A stretch of DNA of 64,000 nucleotides from Candidatus Stramentimicrobium fermentans (lineage in GTDB: Bacteria > Atribacterota > Phoenicimicrobiia > Phoenicimicrobiales > Stramentimicrobiaceae): the NCBI GenBank assembly GCA_012520575.1, contig JAAYOB010000007.1, positions 62,001-126,000 on the forward strand, given 5' to 3'. The notes under the pieces were generated by a model that saw only the letters and a list, made by a program, of their open reading frames with translations, searched no databases and was not told the origin of the DNA. Positions within the stretch are counted from its first letter, which is position 1; each line of letters begins with the position of its first letter. This document shows, piece by piece, positions 30,424-41,049 of the stretch. A program made the position numbers and the translations under genes.

Positions 30424-31878
30424 TTAATACGGTTTGTTAATTCTTTCCTTAAGAAGCTCCAGTACTAAATCCGGCTGAGCCCTACCCTTAGTGTGTTTCA
30501 TAACCTGCCCCACTAAGAAATGTATTGCTTTTTCTTTACCGGAACAGAAGTCCTGCACAGTCTGAGCATTATCTTTGATAACCCTATCAATTATACCATT
30601 AATTTCATTCTTATTACTTATCTGAGTAGTTCCACTCTCTTTAATTAGCTTTGCCGCACTCTTACCGGTCTTAAACATCTGTTCAAAGATATCTTTGGCA
30701 ATTTTACCACTGATAGTTTTATTATCTATCAGTTTTAATAATTCCACAAGTTTAGAGGCAGAAATAGGGCATGTTTCAATATTGGCATTCTCTTCACCTA
30801 AACATCTTAACAGTTCACCAAGAATCCAATTTGCTAAATGCTTGTAATTATGATAGTCTTGGGCAGCTCTTTCAAAATAATCACCTAGAGATCTGACTTC
30901 AATCAGTCTACGGGCATCGTAATCAGAAAGTTGATAATCGGTAATAAATCTTTCTTTCCGCTCCTCCGGTAATTCCGGTAGAGTACTGTTAATCTCTTCA
31001 ATCCATTCCTGTTTAATAGTCAGAGGCAATAAATCCGGTTCCGGAAAATATCGGTAATCAAGAGCCTCTTCTTTGCTGCGCATAATTATAGTTCTGCCAT
31101 TCGCTTCATCCCAGCGCCTGGTCTCCGATAATACTGACTCTCCATTCTTAATGAGCTTCTTCTGCCGGACTATCTCAAATTCCAATGCCCTTCTAATAGC
31201 CCTAAACGAATTCATATTTTTAAGTTCAGTCTTGGTGCCCAATGCACTCTTTTCGGATTTCCTAATAGAGATATTGGCATCACAGCGCATTGAACCTTTT
31301 TCTAAATTACCGTCACAGACCCCGAGATATTGGACTATGGCTCTCAATTTCTGCAGAAAATCTATAGCTTCTTCCGGTGATTGTATATCCGGTTCTGTTA
31401 CAATTTCCAATAATGGAATACCCGAGCGGTTGTAATCAACCAACGAGTGCACTATTTCACCATCTCTTTCTAAATGGATTAGCTTGCCTGCATCCTCTTC
31501 CATATGCACCCTGTTGATTCTAATTCTTCTTCTTTCTGCACTACTTCCAGAATCTACCATCAAAAAACCATTCACGGCAATGGGTTTATCATATTGAGAT
31601 ATCTGATACGCTTTTGGTAAATCGGGATAGAAATAATTTTTGCGGTGAAATAGATTAGTCCTGTTTATTTCACAGTTTAAAGCCAGAGCAGTCTTTAAAG
31701 CAAATTCTACCACTTTTTTGTTTAGTACCGGTAGACTTCCCGGTAGCCCTAAACATACCGGACAGGTATGAGTATTGGGTTCCTGCTCAAAATAATCGGT
31801 ACTGCAATTACAAAATATTTTAGCCTGTGTCAATAGTTGGATATGTATCTCTAGGCCTATTACAATGTCATCTGGCAT
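30424..31878 (-). CDS. gatB: Aspartyl/glutamyl-tRNA amidotransferase subunit B
   Basis: [55 protein letters not shown]. Confidence 0.97.
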   Translation of the reverse strand: MPDDIVIGLEIHIQLLTQAKIFCNCSTDYFEQEPNTHTCPVCLGLPGSLPVLNKKVVEFALKTALALNCEINRTNLFHRKNYFYPDLPKAYQISQYDKPIAVNGFLMVDSGSSAERRRIRINRVHMEEDAGKLIHLERDGEIVHSLVDYNRSGIPLLEIVTEPDIQSPEEAIDFLQKLRAIVQYLGVCDGNLEKGSMRCDANISIRKSEKSALGTKTELKNMNSFRAIRRALEFEIVRQKKLIKNGESVLSETRRWDEANGRTIIMRSKEEALDYRYFPEPDLLPLTIKQEWIEEINSTLPELPEERKERFITDYQLSDYDARRLIEVRSLGDYFERAAQDYHNYKHLANWILGELLRCLGEENANIETCPISASKLVELLKLIDNKTISGKIAKDIFEQMFKTGKSAAKLIKESGTTQISNKNEINGIIDRVIKDNAQTVQDFCSGKEKAIHFLVGQVMKHTKGRAQPDLVLELLKERINKPY

Positions 31879-31961
31879 ACAGAACTCCTGATTCTTTGAT
31901 TCTTTATTATTTTAAAAACTACTGGGATTAGAAAAAGTATTTAATTAAGATATTTTATTCA

Positions 31962-33440
31962 TTAATTTGGAATTGGATTAAATGATAAATTTGGCCGGAT
32001 TTTATTAACTTCTTCTAAGGCAACCTCTAAATTATAAGCTGCTCTCAATATCTTTTCCTCTTCAAATACACGTCCTATAATCTGCAGTCCTATTGGTAAA
32101 TTATCATTTTTACTAAAACCACAATTAAGGGATAAGCTGGGTAACCCCGCCAGATTGCCAGGCACTGTATAGGCATCTGCTAATAATGTATCTTTTTTCC
32201 CAGCCCCTATCTTAAAGGGAAGTATGGGAGAGGTAGGACCAACCAATAGGTCGAATTTTTTAAAAGCATGGTCAAAATCCTCCTTGATGAGGGCTCTTAC
32301 CTTTTGTGCCTTTAAATAATAGTCCTCATAATTTCCCTCGCTCAAGATATAGGTACCCATAATGATTCTTTGAAGTACCTCAGTACCAAATCCCTTGCCT
32401 CTGGTCTTTAAGTACATATCTTCCAGGTCATCATTGTTATCTATTCTTAAGCCATACTGCACCCCATCAAATCTAGCCAGACTGGAACTTGCTTCAGCAA
32501 AGGCAATTAAACGATAGGTAGGTACGGCATATTCTAAATGGTGCAAAGAAGTCTCCTCAACTTTCCCCCCCAAATTTGAAATCTTTTCAATGGCACCTTT
32601 TACCCTTTCTCTTACTCGGCAATCTACCTCTGAACTAAAAAATTCACATGGAATGCCGAACTTTAAATCATTGATACCCTCCCGACAGGACAATAAGAAA
32701 TTGGGAACAGTAACCTCAGAGGATGTGGAATCATGGGAATCATAACCACAAATTATATTCATCAATTGAGCTCCGTCTTTAATGCTCTTACTTAGAATCC
32801 CAACATGGTCTAAGGAGGAGGCATAGGAAATTACTCCATAACGAGATATTCGGCCATAGGTTGGTTTAATGCCGCAAATACCGCAAAAAGAAGCCGGTAA
32901 TCTAACTGAACCACCTGTATCGGTTCCCAAGGCAATTAAGGTCTCGTCTGCTGCCACAGCAGCTCCTGAACCACCGCTGGAACCGCCAGGTACACGGGTA
33001 ATATCCCAAGGATTGAAAGTAGCATGAAAAGCAGAATTTTCAGTAGAAGCCCCCATAGCAAATTCATCAAGATTGGTTTTGCCAATGATAATTCCGCCAG
33101 CCTCTTTTATCTTTTTAACTATGGTAGCGTCATAGGGTGGAATAAATCCTTTTAAAATCCGAGAAGCACAGGTAGTCTCTATGCCTTGTGTACACACATT
33201 GTCCTTTATAGCTATAGGCAACCCTGCCAGAGGCGGTATTCTCTGACCCTCTTTTATTCTCCGGTCCATTTCTCTGGCCTCTGATAAAGCCCCTTCTTTA
33301 TTCAGATATAAATAGGCCTTTACTGTCGGTTCAACCTTATCAATCTGGGAAAAAATGTCTTTCACTACCTGCTCTACACTAATCTTCCTCTCTTTTACCA
33401 TCTCTAAATAATCAACAACTTTTAATTCATTTAGTGGCAA
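31962..33440 (-). CDS. gatA: Aspartyl/glutamyl-tRNA amidotransferase subunit A
   Basis: LPIAIKDNVCTQGIETTCASRIL; RVPGGSSGGSGAAVAADE...GTDTGGSVRLPASFCG. Confidence 0.97.
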   Translation of the reverse strand: MPLNELKVVDYLEMVKERKISVEQVVKDIFSQIDKVEPTVKAYLYLNKEGALSEAREMDRRIKEGQRIPPLAGLPIAIKDNVCTQGIETTCASRILKGFIPPYDATIVKKIKEAGGIIIGKTNLDEFAMGASTENSAFHATFNPWDITRVPGGSSGGSGAAVAADETLIALGTDTGGSVRLPASFCGICGIKPTYGRISRYGVISYASSLDHVGILSKSIKDGAQLMNIICGYDSHDSTSSEVTVPNFLLSCREGINDLKFGIPCEFFSSEVDCRVRERVKGAIEKISNLGGKVEETSLHHLEYAVPTYRLIAFAEASSSLARFDGVQYGLRIDNNDDLEDMYLKTRGKGFGTEVLQRIIMGTYILSEGNYEDYYLKAQKVRALIKEDFDHAFKKFDLLVGPTSPILPFKIGAGKKDTLLADAYTVPGNLAGLPSLSLNCGFSKNDNLPIGLQIIGRVFEEEKILRAAYNLEVALEEVNKIRPNLSFNPIPN

Positions 33441-33491
33441 GCCTGCATCCCCCCTGCTCTAGTAAAAATCAAATTATTTATTTCTAATTCT

Positions 33492-33785
33492 TTAAAGTAT
33501 TCTCGGAACTTGAATATAGCCGCTTTCTCTGTATTTGGTCATAGCTAGAACTGTACTCTGGGAAAGAGAGGGTTTTACAATATCCTCATTAAAGCGTTCC
33601 CCGTGATTAGTATTATTAGTATCTACCCCTATCTTACCTACTTCTAATTCTCTAAACTTAGAATAGCTGGAAAGGAAATTATTTATTTCTCTATAGAATA
33701 TCTCTTTTTGTCCCTCATCTAACCCTAGTTTCGCTAATTTTGATACCGTTTCTAATTCTCTTTTAGAAATTATTTCTTTAACCAT
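33492..33785 (-). CDS. gatC: Aspartyl/glutamyl-tRNA amidotransferase subunit C
   Basis: Position in the gatCAB operon; ELETVSKLAKLGLDEGQKEIFYREINNFLSSYSKF; C-terminal YIQVPRIL. Confidence 0.92.
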   Translation of the reverse strand: MVKEIISKRELETVSKLAKLGLDEGQKEIFYREINNFLSSYSKFRELEVGKIGVDTNNTNHGERFNEDIVKPSLSQSTVLAMTKYRESGYIQVPRIL

Positions 33786-33810
33786 AAAAAGTCCTCACTC
33801 CTATCCTGAA

Positions 33811-35823
33811 TCAGAGCTGTAACATTTTTTTAAAATCTTCTTCTTCAATGATTTTTATATTTAAGTCTTTTGCCTTTTGGTATTTTGAACCGGGTTCTTT
33901 ACCTAATAGTAAAAAATCGGTTTTTTTAGTAACGCTGCCTGTTACACGGCCACCCAATCTTTCAATTAAATCTCTAGCTTCTTCTCTGGTAAAGTGCTCT
34001 AGGGCTCCGGTTAAAACAAATTGAGTACCCTCTAAATATTTTTTTTGTGCAACCGGCTTCTCCTGCGAAAAATTCACCCCGGCTTTCTGTAATCTTTCAA
34101 TTAGATCTCTGTTCTCTCTTTGCTGGAAAAATAAAACAATGCTGTCTGCCATAGTGGGCCCTATACCATCTATTTGCATTAAATCTTCTCTGCTAAAGCT
34201 TTCCAAATCGCAGAGATTATTAATTCTTTCTGCCAGCAATTGAGAAGCATATATCCCTATATGACGAATACCTAGAGCAAAAATTAAATTAGCCAGTGGC
34301 CTATTTTTGCTATCCTTAATGGCTTCAATAATATTATTAGAGGATTTTTCAGCCATTCTTTCTAACTTAAGCAGGTCTTCCTTCTTTAAATAATATAAAT
34401 CAGCAAAATCTCTGATTATCTTTTTGTCTACCAACTGATTAATAAGGGCGGGACCCAGACCCTCCACATCCATTGCGCTACGTGAAACAAAATGCCTAAT
34501 AGCCTCCTTAACCTGGGCCGGACAAGAAACATTATTGCAACGGGAAACAACTTCGCCATCTATCTTTACTACCTGTGAGCCACATACGGTACACTTGGTA
34601 GGCATCTGAAATATTTTTTCTTTTCCGGTCCTCTTCTCTTTCACTACCCGTACAATTTCGGGTATTATTCCACCGGCTTTCTGTACTAGTACAGTATCAC
34701 CGATACGCACATCTTTCCTTTTTATTTCATCCTCATTGTGCAGCGTAGCCCTCTGTACTCTGGAACCGGAGATAAAGACCGGGTCCAAGATTGCCACCGG
34801 CGTTAAAGCGCCTATACGCCCTACGCCAACTATAATATCTAAAACTGTAGTAGTCATCTGCTCAGCCGGAAATTTATAGGCAATTGCCCATCTGGGGGTC
34901 TTGGTGGTTGAGCCCAGTTTTCTTCTTAAATCCAATTGATTAACTTTAATAACCATCCCATCAACGTCATAGTTTAATTCATTTTTCTTATTCTGCCAGT
35001 GTTTACAATAATCAATAGCCTCTTCAATAGTGGAGCAGAGCTTGACATTGGAGTTAACCCTGAAACCCGCCTCTTTCAGAAAACTGAGCAGCTCCATATG
35101 AGTGGAAAAATCATCTATTTTACTACCGACGGCTTGATAAATAAAAGTATCCAATTTTCTACTCGCGGTAATAGTTGAATCAAGCTGACGAACAGAGCCA
35201 GCCGAGGCATTTCTCGGGTTAGCAAATATATTCTCATTATTCTTAGCACGTTCTGCATTAAGTTTTTTGAAACTCTCCCTGTTCATGTAAACTTCCCCAT
35301 ACACCTCAAGTACATCCATTTCTGAGTACTCTCTTAATTTAAGGGGTATACTTTTGACAGTTCTTAAGTTTTGGGTTACATCTTCCCCTAAAACACCATC
35401 TCCTCTGGTCGCACCCCGAGAAAGAAGACCGTTTTCATACAACAGAGCTATGGCTAATCCATCAATTTTCAATTCTACAACATAGTCATAATATTCCCGG
35501 GGGTGATTTTTCTTGATGCGCCGGTCGAAATCTATCAATTCTTTTTCCAAAAAAGCATTGGCCAGACTGAGCATAGGCACCATATGCCTGGCAGTCGTAA
35601 ATTGCGCTAAGGGCTTAGCCCCTACTCTTTGTGTAGGAGAGTCGGCAGTGATGTATTCCGGAAAATCCTTCTCTAATCGAGTTAACTGTCTCATCAATTC
35701 ATCATATTCCCGGTCTGATAGAATAGGCTGATCAAGCACATAATAATAATAATTGTGCTTGTTAATCTCTTCCTGTAAACTTTCTATTTCTTTTTTTATT
35801 GCCACATTATTTTTTTGGGGCAT
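33811..35823 (-). CDS. ligA: NAD-dependent DNA ligase
   Basis: YYYYVLDQPILSDREYDELMRQL; VVELKIDGLAIALLYENG; zinc finger C..C..C..C; C-terminal BRCT LEGTQFVLTGALEHFTREEA. Confidence 0.98.
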   Translation of the reverse strand: MPQKNNVAIKKEIESLQEEINKHNYYYYVLDQPILSDREYDELMRQLTRLEKDFPEYITADSPTQRVGAKPLAQFTTARHMVPMLSLANAFLEKELIDFDRRIKKNHPREYYDYVVELKIDGLAIALLYENGLLSRGATRGDGVLGEDVTQNLRTVKSIPLKLREYSEMDVLEVYGEVYMNRESFKKLNAERAKNNENIFANPRNASAGSVRQLDSTITASRKLDTFIYQAVGSKIDDFSTHMELLSFLKEAGFRVNSNVKLCSTIEEAIDYCKHWQNKKNELNYDVDGMVIKVNQLDLRRKLGSTTKTPRWAIAYKFPAEQMTTTVLDIIVGVGRIGALTPVAILDPVFISGSRVQRATLHNEDEIKRKDVRIGDTVLVQKAGGIIPEIVRVVKEKRTGKEKIFQMPTKCTVCGSQVVKIDGEVVSRCNNVSCPAQVKEAIRHFVSRSAMDVEGLGPALINQLVDKKIIRDFADLYYLKKEDLLKLERMAEKSSNNIIEAIKDSKNRPLANLIFALGIRHIGIYASQLLAERINNLCDLESFSREDLMQIDGIGPTMADSIVLFFQQRENRDLIERLQKAGVNFSQEKPVAQKKYLEGTQFVLTGALEHFTREEARDLIERLGGRVTGSVTKKTDFLLLGKEPGSKYQKAKDLNIKIIEEEDFKKMLQL

Positions 35824-36031
35824 ACACTCTCTCTATTTTTCTATCTTATCAAGCTACCTAGTATGTATATTATAATATGTTGACATAATTTTGGAAATAT
35901 TGGTATGGAAATTAAAAAGCAAAATAACTAAAACAAATTTTAGAAGATACCATGGTTATAGTATATACCAAAACTAACTAAAAGCTCAATAAAAATATCC
36001 TTATTTGATAGGCTATGGCAATTTTTACTAT

Positions 36032-36060
36032 TTGACAAAAAAGTTGCTTACAATTATATT
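36032..36060 (+). promoter_or_regulatory. Putative sigma70-type promoter for the SurA-like gene
   Basis: TTGACA (36032-36037), 17-nt spacer, TATATT (36055-36060). Confidence 0.65.
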
Positions 36061-36104
36061 AATAATCGATATTCAAAATATTCTGAAGGAGAACAATAAT
36101 TATT

Positions 36105-37235
36105 ATGCAATTTATTAGGAATAATATGAAGCCGGTGTTACTGGCAATAGTTATCGTTTTTATAGCTTCAATTTTCTACGGATTTGGCCAGCACAGGAGA
36201 TCTACCGGCAACCAAATACAACATGCCGGGAATATTATAGCTGAGGTGAATGGCAACGCTATTACCTATCAACAATGGTACAATGCCTATATGGGGCTCA
36301 TATCTCGCTATGACAGTCAAACACTTTCTTCTATCGGCGATGAACTATTAGCTAATCTTAAAAATAATGTTACCGAGCAATTGATAAATACCACACTTCT
36401 ACATCAATTTGCCGAAAAACAGAATATAAGCGTTTCTTCTGATGATGTAAATGAGGAGATTGAGCGGATTAAAGCTAATTTTGATTCAGAACAGGAATTC
36501 AATGATGCCTTGAAAAGGAACAATCTGACTTTGAACCAATTAAGAGAAAGCTTGAAAAGCCAGATAAAAGTAGATAAGGCAATTCAAAATGAATATGATA
36601 AAATTGATACCTCCGATGAAGAGCTCGCACAGTATTATGAAGAGAACAGGAGCTACTTTTTCCAACCAGAAAAAAGAAAGATAAGCCATATCCTGGTAGA
36701 AGATCAGGAAGAAGCAGAGTTGCTTCGCAGCCAATTAAATGAAGGCCTTCTTAATTTTGAACAGACTGCTAAAGATAAATCAACCTGCCCTTCTGCTGAG
36801 CAAGGCGGTGATTTAGGTTATATCATGCGTGGACAGATGGTCTCTGAATTCGAAGAGGTTGCCTTTTCTTTAGAAGTTAATGAATTGAGTAACGTGGTAA
36901 AGACCGAATATGGCTACCACATCCTGCAATGTTATGATATTCAGGAAGAGAAACAGCTTAGTCTGGAGGAGGCAGAAGATAATATTAAAAACATTTTGAC
37001 CAACCAAAAACAGAATGAAGCAATTCAAACACTCTTAACTCAATTAAGAGAAGAGGCTGATATAAAAGTAATTTATGATTTTACTTCCGAATTAGAGCCA
37101 AAAGAAGAGACCAAAGATATCGACCAGACTGAGGAGATTGGGATAGTCTCCGATGGTGAAGAAGAAGCCGTTCCCGAAGAAGATATTTTAGATAGCAGTA
37201 TTATGGAAGAGGCTATCGAAAAAAACACAGAGTAA
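36105..37235 (+). CDS. SurA-like / PpiC-type peptidyl-prolyl isomerase, membrane-anchored or secreted
   Basis: N-terminal TM segment; AEVNGNAITYQQWYNAY; parvulin domain KRKISHILVEDQEEAELL...GGDLGYIMRGQMVSEFEEVAFSLEVNELSNVVKTEYGYHILQ. Confidence 0.9.
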   Translation: MQFIRNNMKPVLLAIVIVFIASIFYGFGQHRRSTGNQIQHAGNIIAEVNGNAITYQQWYNAYMGLISRYDSQTLSSIGDELLANLKNNVTEQLINTTLLHQFAEKQNISVSSDDVNEEIERIKANFDSEQEFNDALKRNNLTLNQLRESLKSQIKVDKAIQNEYDKIDTSDEELAQYYEENRSYFFQPEKRKISHILVEDQEEAELLRSQLNEGLLNFEQTAKDKSTCPSAEQGGDLGYIMRGQMVSEFEEVAFSLEVNELSNVVKTEYGYHILQCYDIQEEKQLSLEEAEDNIKNILTNQKQNEAIQTLLTQLREEADIKVIYDFTSELEPKEETKDIDQTEEIGIVSDGEEEAVPEEDILDSSIMEEAIEKNTE

Positions 37236-37262
37236 ATATCTGTCAATTCTATTAAATCTAAA

Positions 37263-37298
37263 AAGCCCTCGGGCGATATTTCTTTTGCCCGAGGGCTT
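37263..37298. terminator. Bidirectional rho-independent terminator between convergent genes
   Basis: Perfect 12-bp stem AAGCCCTCGGGC / GCCCGAGGGCTT with 12-nt loop. Confidence 0.9.
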
Positions 37299-37329
37299 AT
37301 CTTTCATTATTAGCTTTGGGTAAAATCTT

Positions 37330-38718
37330 TCAATCTACTATTACCTTCTGAGGGACGCTATTATAGCGATCTTCAGAAATAAATTCTCTTCTTTCTCCGT
37401 TATAATCTTTGATAAAACGATAAACTCTAACGGTGTATCCCGGAATTCCCTCCTGCAGAACATTACTATCAACCCCGGTTTTAGTTAGCTCTCCTCGCTT
37501 AATTTCTATCACATCACAATCATAGGTCTTTAAATCCTCAGTAATAATTCTGATATCCTGTTCCGGTTTTTCAGCTCCCCAAATAGTAACTGTTAAATAA
37601 TCAGATTTGAGTTCGCTGAATATGACAATGGGGTGACCTAAAGAATTGGTAAATTTTAGGTCTTTATAGCCGTAAAATACTGCCGCATCCCTCCCCTGCG
37701 GCACATAATTGGTAGCCTCTCCATAAATAGAATGATTATACCTCTCTGTAATAGGTAGATTTGCCAGCAAAGCAGCATTATAGAGAGTTGTAGATACCTG
37801 ACAAACCCCTCCTCCATAACCAATTACAAACTGTCCATTAGCTATTATAGTACTTTCTCTATAACCATCCTCCTTCTCAGCCGGACCAATTAATTTATTA
37901 AAGGAGAAGGCTTCACCCGATCTTAATATGACACCGTTAAGCTCATTAGCTGCCTTCTCAATATTATAGAGGGAATTTTCTTGCTTGCCCCGCAAAGAAG
38001 TTTCATAACTGCTTATGGGCTCTAAAATTCCAAGGTCAGCCAATACCTCTTCTGTTGATAGCTCATATTCCTGATAAAGCACCGGTAAATCGAAATTATT
38101 TGGAATATTTGGTTGAACGGATTTAATCATACTATCTTCTATATTTTTTATTAATTGTTCTCGTTCAATGACTATACCCATCCGTGCCGGAATTATTTTA
38201 TTGACAGCAAGAGAGGCATTACGGGGAGACCTTTCTATTTCTTCCTGCAGTTGTTGATAAAAAGATCTAAAACTATTAGTTTCCAACTTTAAAAAATTAG
38301 GGAGTTTATAATTATTCCTGGTTAAATATATTCTTTCTCTTGCCTTAAATAGGAGAGAGCCTCTACGACCGATAGAATAAGCATTGTTAATTAACCCTTC
38401 TAAATCAATTGTTGCCCCTAAGGTGTCCTGAGGAACAATACTGATCTTCCTTCTTTCATAATTGATTATTAGCGGATGGCTAAGGATTTCTAATGCAACC
38501 GGCTGCAGTCTTTGATAAGCCTCATTACGGGTTAATCCGCCGATTCTGTGCTGCAATGCTATTACATTAGGATAGATTTTCCCCCTATTCATTAATGAAT
38601 CTATAGCAAAAAGAAGTAGAAATAATAAAATAAGAGCTGTAAAAATAATAAATATCTTACTAATAATCTTACTGCCTTGACTTACTTTCTGCTTACTATA
38701 TTTGCGGTAACTATACAA
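37330..38718 (-). CDS. VanW family protein with N-terminal TM
   Basis: RSGEAFSFNKLIGPAEKEDGYRESTIIANGQFVIGYGGGVCQVSTTLYNAALLANLPITERYNHS. Confidence 0.88.
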   Translation of the reverse strand: MYSYRKYSKQKVSQGSKIISKIFIIFTALILLFLLLFAIDSLMNRGKIYPNVIALQHRIGGLTRNEAYQRLQPVALEILSHPLIINYERRKISIVPQDTLGATIDLEGLINNAYSIGRRGSLLFKARERIYLTRNNYKLPNFLKLETNSFRSFYQQLQEEIERSPRNASLAVNKIIPARMGIVIEREQLIKNIEDSMIKSVQPNIPNNFDLPVLYQEYELSTEEVLADLGILEPISSYETSLRGKQENSLYNIEKAANELNGVILRSGEAFSFNKLIGPAEKEDGYRESTIIANGQFVIGYGGGVCQVSTTLYNAALLANLPITERYNHSIYGEATNYVPQGRDAAVFYGYKDLKFTNSLGHPIVIFSELKSDYLTVTIWGAEKPEQDIRIITEDLKTYDCDVIEIKRGELTKTGVDSNVLQEGIPGYTVRVYRFIKDYNGERREFISEDRYNSVPQKVIVD

Positions 38719-38846
38719 CAGCCTCTCCCTTTTGATTCTACTCTGAAAATTAGTAAGGTTTAATATTTAAAAATCTGATTGAAAAAAAGAGAAATTCCTT
38801 ATATAATATTACAGGTCGTCTTTTATGTTCTTCTCTTTTAGATTAA

Positions 38847-38919
38847 GCGGGAATAGCTCAGTAGGCAGAGCGTTGGCTTCCCAAGCCGAAGGCCGCGGGT
38901 TCAAACCCCGTTTCCCGCT
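38847..38919 (+). tRNA. tRNA-Gly (anticodon CCC), CCA not encoded
   Basis: Acceptor GCGGGAA/TTCCCGC, D-arm AGCTCAGTAGGCAGAGC, anticodon loop TTCCCAA, T-arm GCGGGTTCAAACCCCGT. Confidence 0.95.
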
Positions 38920-38962
38920 CTTTTTTATAAGTTTCCTACTGTAATTTATAGAATGAAGTGTA

Positions 38963-39181
38963 TTATGAAGATCCGAATAGTTTCAAGATTATATCTTCAC
39001 CCTGTAACATCAAAAATATCAGATAAGCCAGCATAGCCAGCAAGAATCCCAAAAGCATTCTTCCTAAAAAAATAGGTGTCCTGTATTTTGGATTACCTGC
39101 TCTCATCATTCTGACAATAACCTGAGCCAGAAGAAGAATTATAAAAAAAATAACAAGGAGTAAAATAATCTGGTCATTCAT
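38963..39181 (-). CDS. Small hypothetical membrane protein (two TM)
   Basis: Hydrophobic IILLLVIFFIILLLAQVIVRMM and FLGRMLLGFLLAMLAYLIFLML. Confidence 0.5.
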   Translation of the reverse strand: MNDQIILLLVIFFIILLLAQVIVRMMRAGNPKYRTPIFLGRMLLGFLLAMLAYLIFLMLQGEDIILKLFGSS

Positions 39182-39303
39182 ATTGCTTTATGCATCTTCT
39201 TAATTCTGTACTGTCTTTATCCATTATTTTTAAAATACCCTTAACAGTTTTTTACCGTTCTTTTATCGATTTCACGGACAGTTATTACACCAGAAACAAA
39301 AAA

Positions 39304-39485
39304 TCAAATAAGACCTCTGGTAATTCCAGCTTCATCACCGATAGCAAAGAGATTTTCAATTCTGGTTTCCAACTGTAGCGATAGACCTAATCTCGCCGAG
39401 TAAAATTTGACCCCTGCCCTGTAGGGTAAGGTTTGTTCACTGTAATGTCGGAAATAATTCTATCTAAAGCTTTCAACATCTCTAA
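39304..39485 (-). pseudogene. Frameshifted remnant of the C-terminus of an FAD-dependent dehydrogenase (COG2509-like)
   Basis: EMLKALDRIISDITVNK in one frame and AGVKFYSARLGLSLQLETRIENLFAIGDEAGITRGLI* in another. Confidence 0.6.
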
Positions 39486-39620
39486 AATATCGCTGAAAAT
39501 TCAACAGGATTAAACAATATCCCTATCGTTAACTTAAAATAAGACCGGGTAATTTATTACACTTTATTAAAAAAGAAGTTTACCCTTACCTTAAACATCG
39601 GATACTTCGATACCATAAGA

Positions 39621-40838
39621 TTAGTCTGCCAATTTGGAGATAATTATATCTTTTAATTCTTCCAATGTACTTGCAGCAACATTAAAATTGTGTTTCTCTA
39701 AAATGCCCGTATATTTTATGCCGGCACCGGTTATTATAGCGACACAGCGAGATTCTTTATTAATAACTCCCTCTGCTTTTAATTTTTGCAGGGCGGCAAT
39801 AGATACAGACGCTGCTGGCTGAGCAAATATTCCCTCTCTCGCCAGCATAAGCTGTCCCGATAATGCCTCCTCATCTGAAACAGTAGTTACTATGCCCCTA
39901 AATTTCCTTAATAGTCTTAACAGTGCCTTGCCGCTAGGCGGAAAAGGATTGGCAATAGCATTATCTATAGCTACCGGGTTTTTTATAGTAGATACACTAT
40001 CTTCTTTATTAATCCAGGCTTGATAAATAGGAGCACATCCGGCCAATTGGATACAGATAAATTGGGGCAATTTTGTGATCAGCCCTTTTTCGTAAAATTC
40101 TAAGAATCCCTTTATAATACCACGCCCATTACCTCCGGAACTGGTGGGAATAAGTATATAGTCCGGTACCTTATAGTCTAATTGCTCACAGATTTCAAAG
40201 GCGATACTCTTAGAGCCTTCTACTCGGAAAGGCACATCTGAACTCAGAAAATAGATACCCAGCTCTCGACCAATTTTTAAACTGTCATAGTATATCTGAC
40301 CATAATCGCCACTAACTTTAATCAAAATAGGGTGATAAATTAAGATGGGGCCAATCTTTTCTGAAGGTATGTCGGCACTGACCAGAATAATGGTCTTCAG
40401 CCCGGCACGAGCGCCGTAGGCCGCTACAGAAACGGCCATATTTCCACTGGAAAGAGTTCCAATAGTATCACATCCCAAGCTAAGTGCATGCTGTACACCA
40501 ACATAGGTACCTCTGTCTTTAAAGGACCAGGTCGGATTAACGGTCTCATTCTTGAGATATATATTATCTATTTCTAATAGTTGGGAAAGCTTATCAGCCT
40601 TGATTAAGGGAGTAAATCCCTCCTTTAAAGAAAGTTTTTGCTCAATTTCAGAAAAAGGATAGAAATGGGCATAATGCTCTAAAATATTTCTGGAAAAGAG
40701 TGCTTTATCTGTAATAAATTTTTTTGTGGAGACAAATCTGACTTCTAACGGTTCAAAGCAGTTATCACAGCGCGGAAAAATCCTATCCAGAGGATACTCT
40801 TTTTGACACCCGGTACAAATTAAGTAATTACTACTCAA
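39621..40838 (-). CDS. thrC: Threonine synthase
   Basis: N-terminal zinc-ribbon-like CTGCQKEYPLDRIFPRCDNC; PLP motif NPTWSFKDRGTYVGVQHA; GTLSSGNMAVSVAAYGARAGLKTIILV. Confidence 0.9.
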   Translation of the reverse strand: MSSNYLICTGCQKEYPLDRIFPRCDNCFEPLEVRFVSTKKFITDKALFSRNILEHYAHFYPFSEIEQKLSLKEGFTPLIKADKLSQLLEIDNIYLKNETVNPTWSFKDRGTYVGVQHALSLGCDTIGTLSSGNMAVSVAAYGARAGLKTIILVSADIPSEKIGPILIYHPILIKVSGDYGQIYYDSLKIGRELGIYFLSSDVPFRVEGSKSIAFEICEQLDYKVPDYILIPTSSGGNGRGIIKGFLEFYEKGLITKLPQFICIQLAGCAPIYQAWINKEDSVSTIKNPVAIDNAIANPFPPSGKALLRLLRKFRGIVTTVSDEEALSGQLMLAREGIFAQPAASVSIAALQKLKAEGVINKESRCVAIITGAGIKYTGILEKHNFNVAASTLEELKDIIISKLAD

Positions 40839-40867
40839 AGTTACTCACCCAAATTAATAATGAGCTC

Positions 40868-40945
40868 TGGTCGGGGCGAGAGGACTCGAACCTCCGACCC
40901 CCTGAACCCCATTCAGGTGCGCTGGCCAAACTGCGCTACGCCCCG
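40868..40945 (-). tRNA. tRNA-Pro (anticodon GGG), CCA encoded
   Basis: Reverse complement CGGGGCG...CCTGA-ATGGGGT-TCAGG...GGTTCGAGTCC...CGCCCCGACCA. Confidence 0.95.
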
Positions 40946-41049
40946 ACTAAACTTTTACGAATACATTATACAGCAGCTTCCCTTCCCTCGCAACTAAACA
41001 AATAAAAAATATGATCGATTTGTGCTTTATTTAAACCTTTTTAATACTG

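Noticed and set aside
31073-31435. Plus-strand ORF of 120 aa
   Set aside because: Antisense to gatB; longest shadow ORF but no independent evidence
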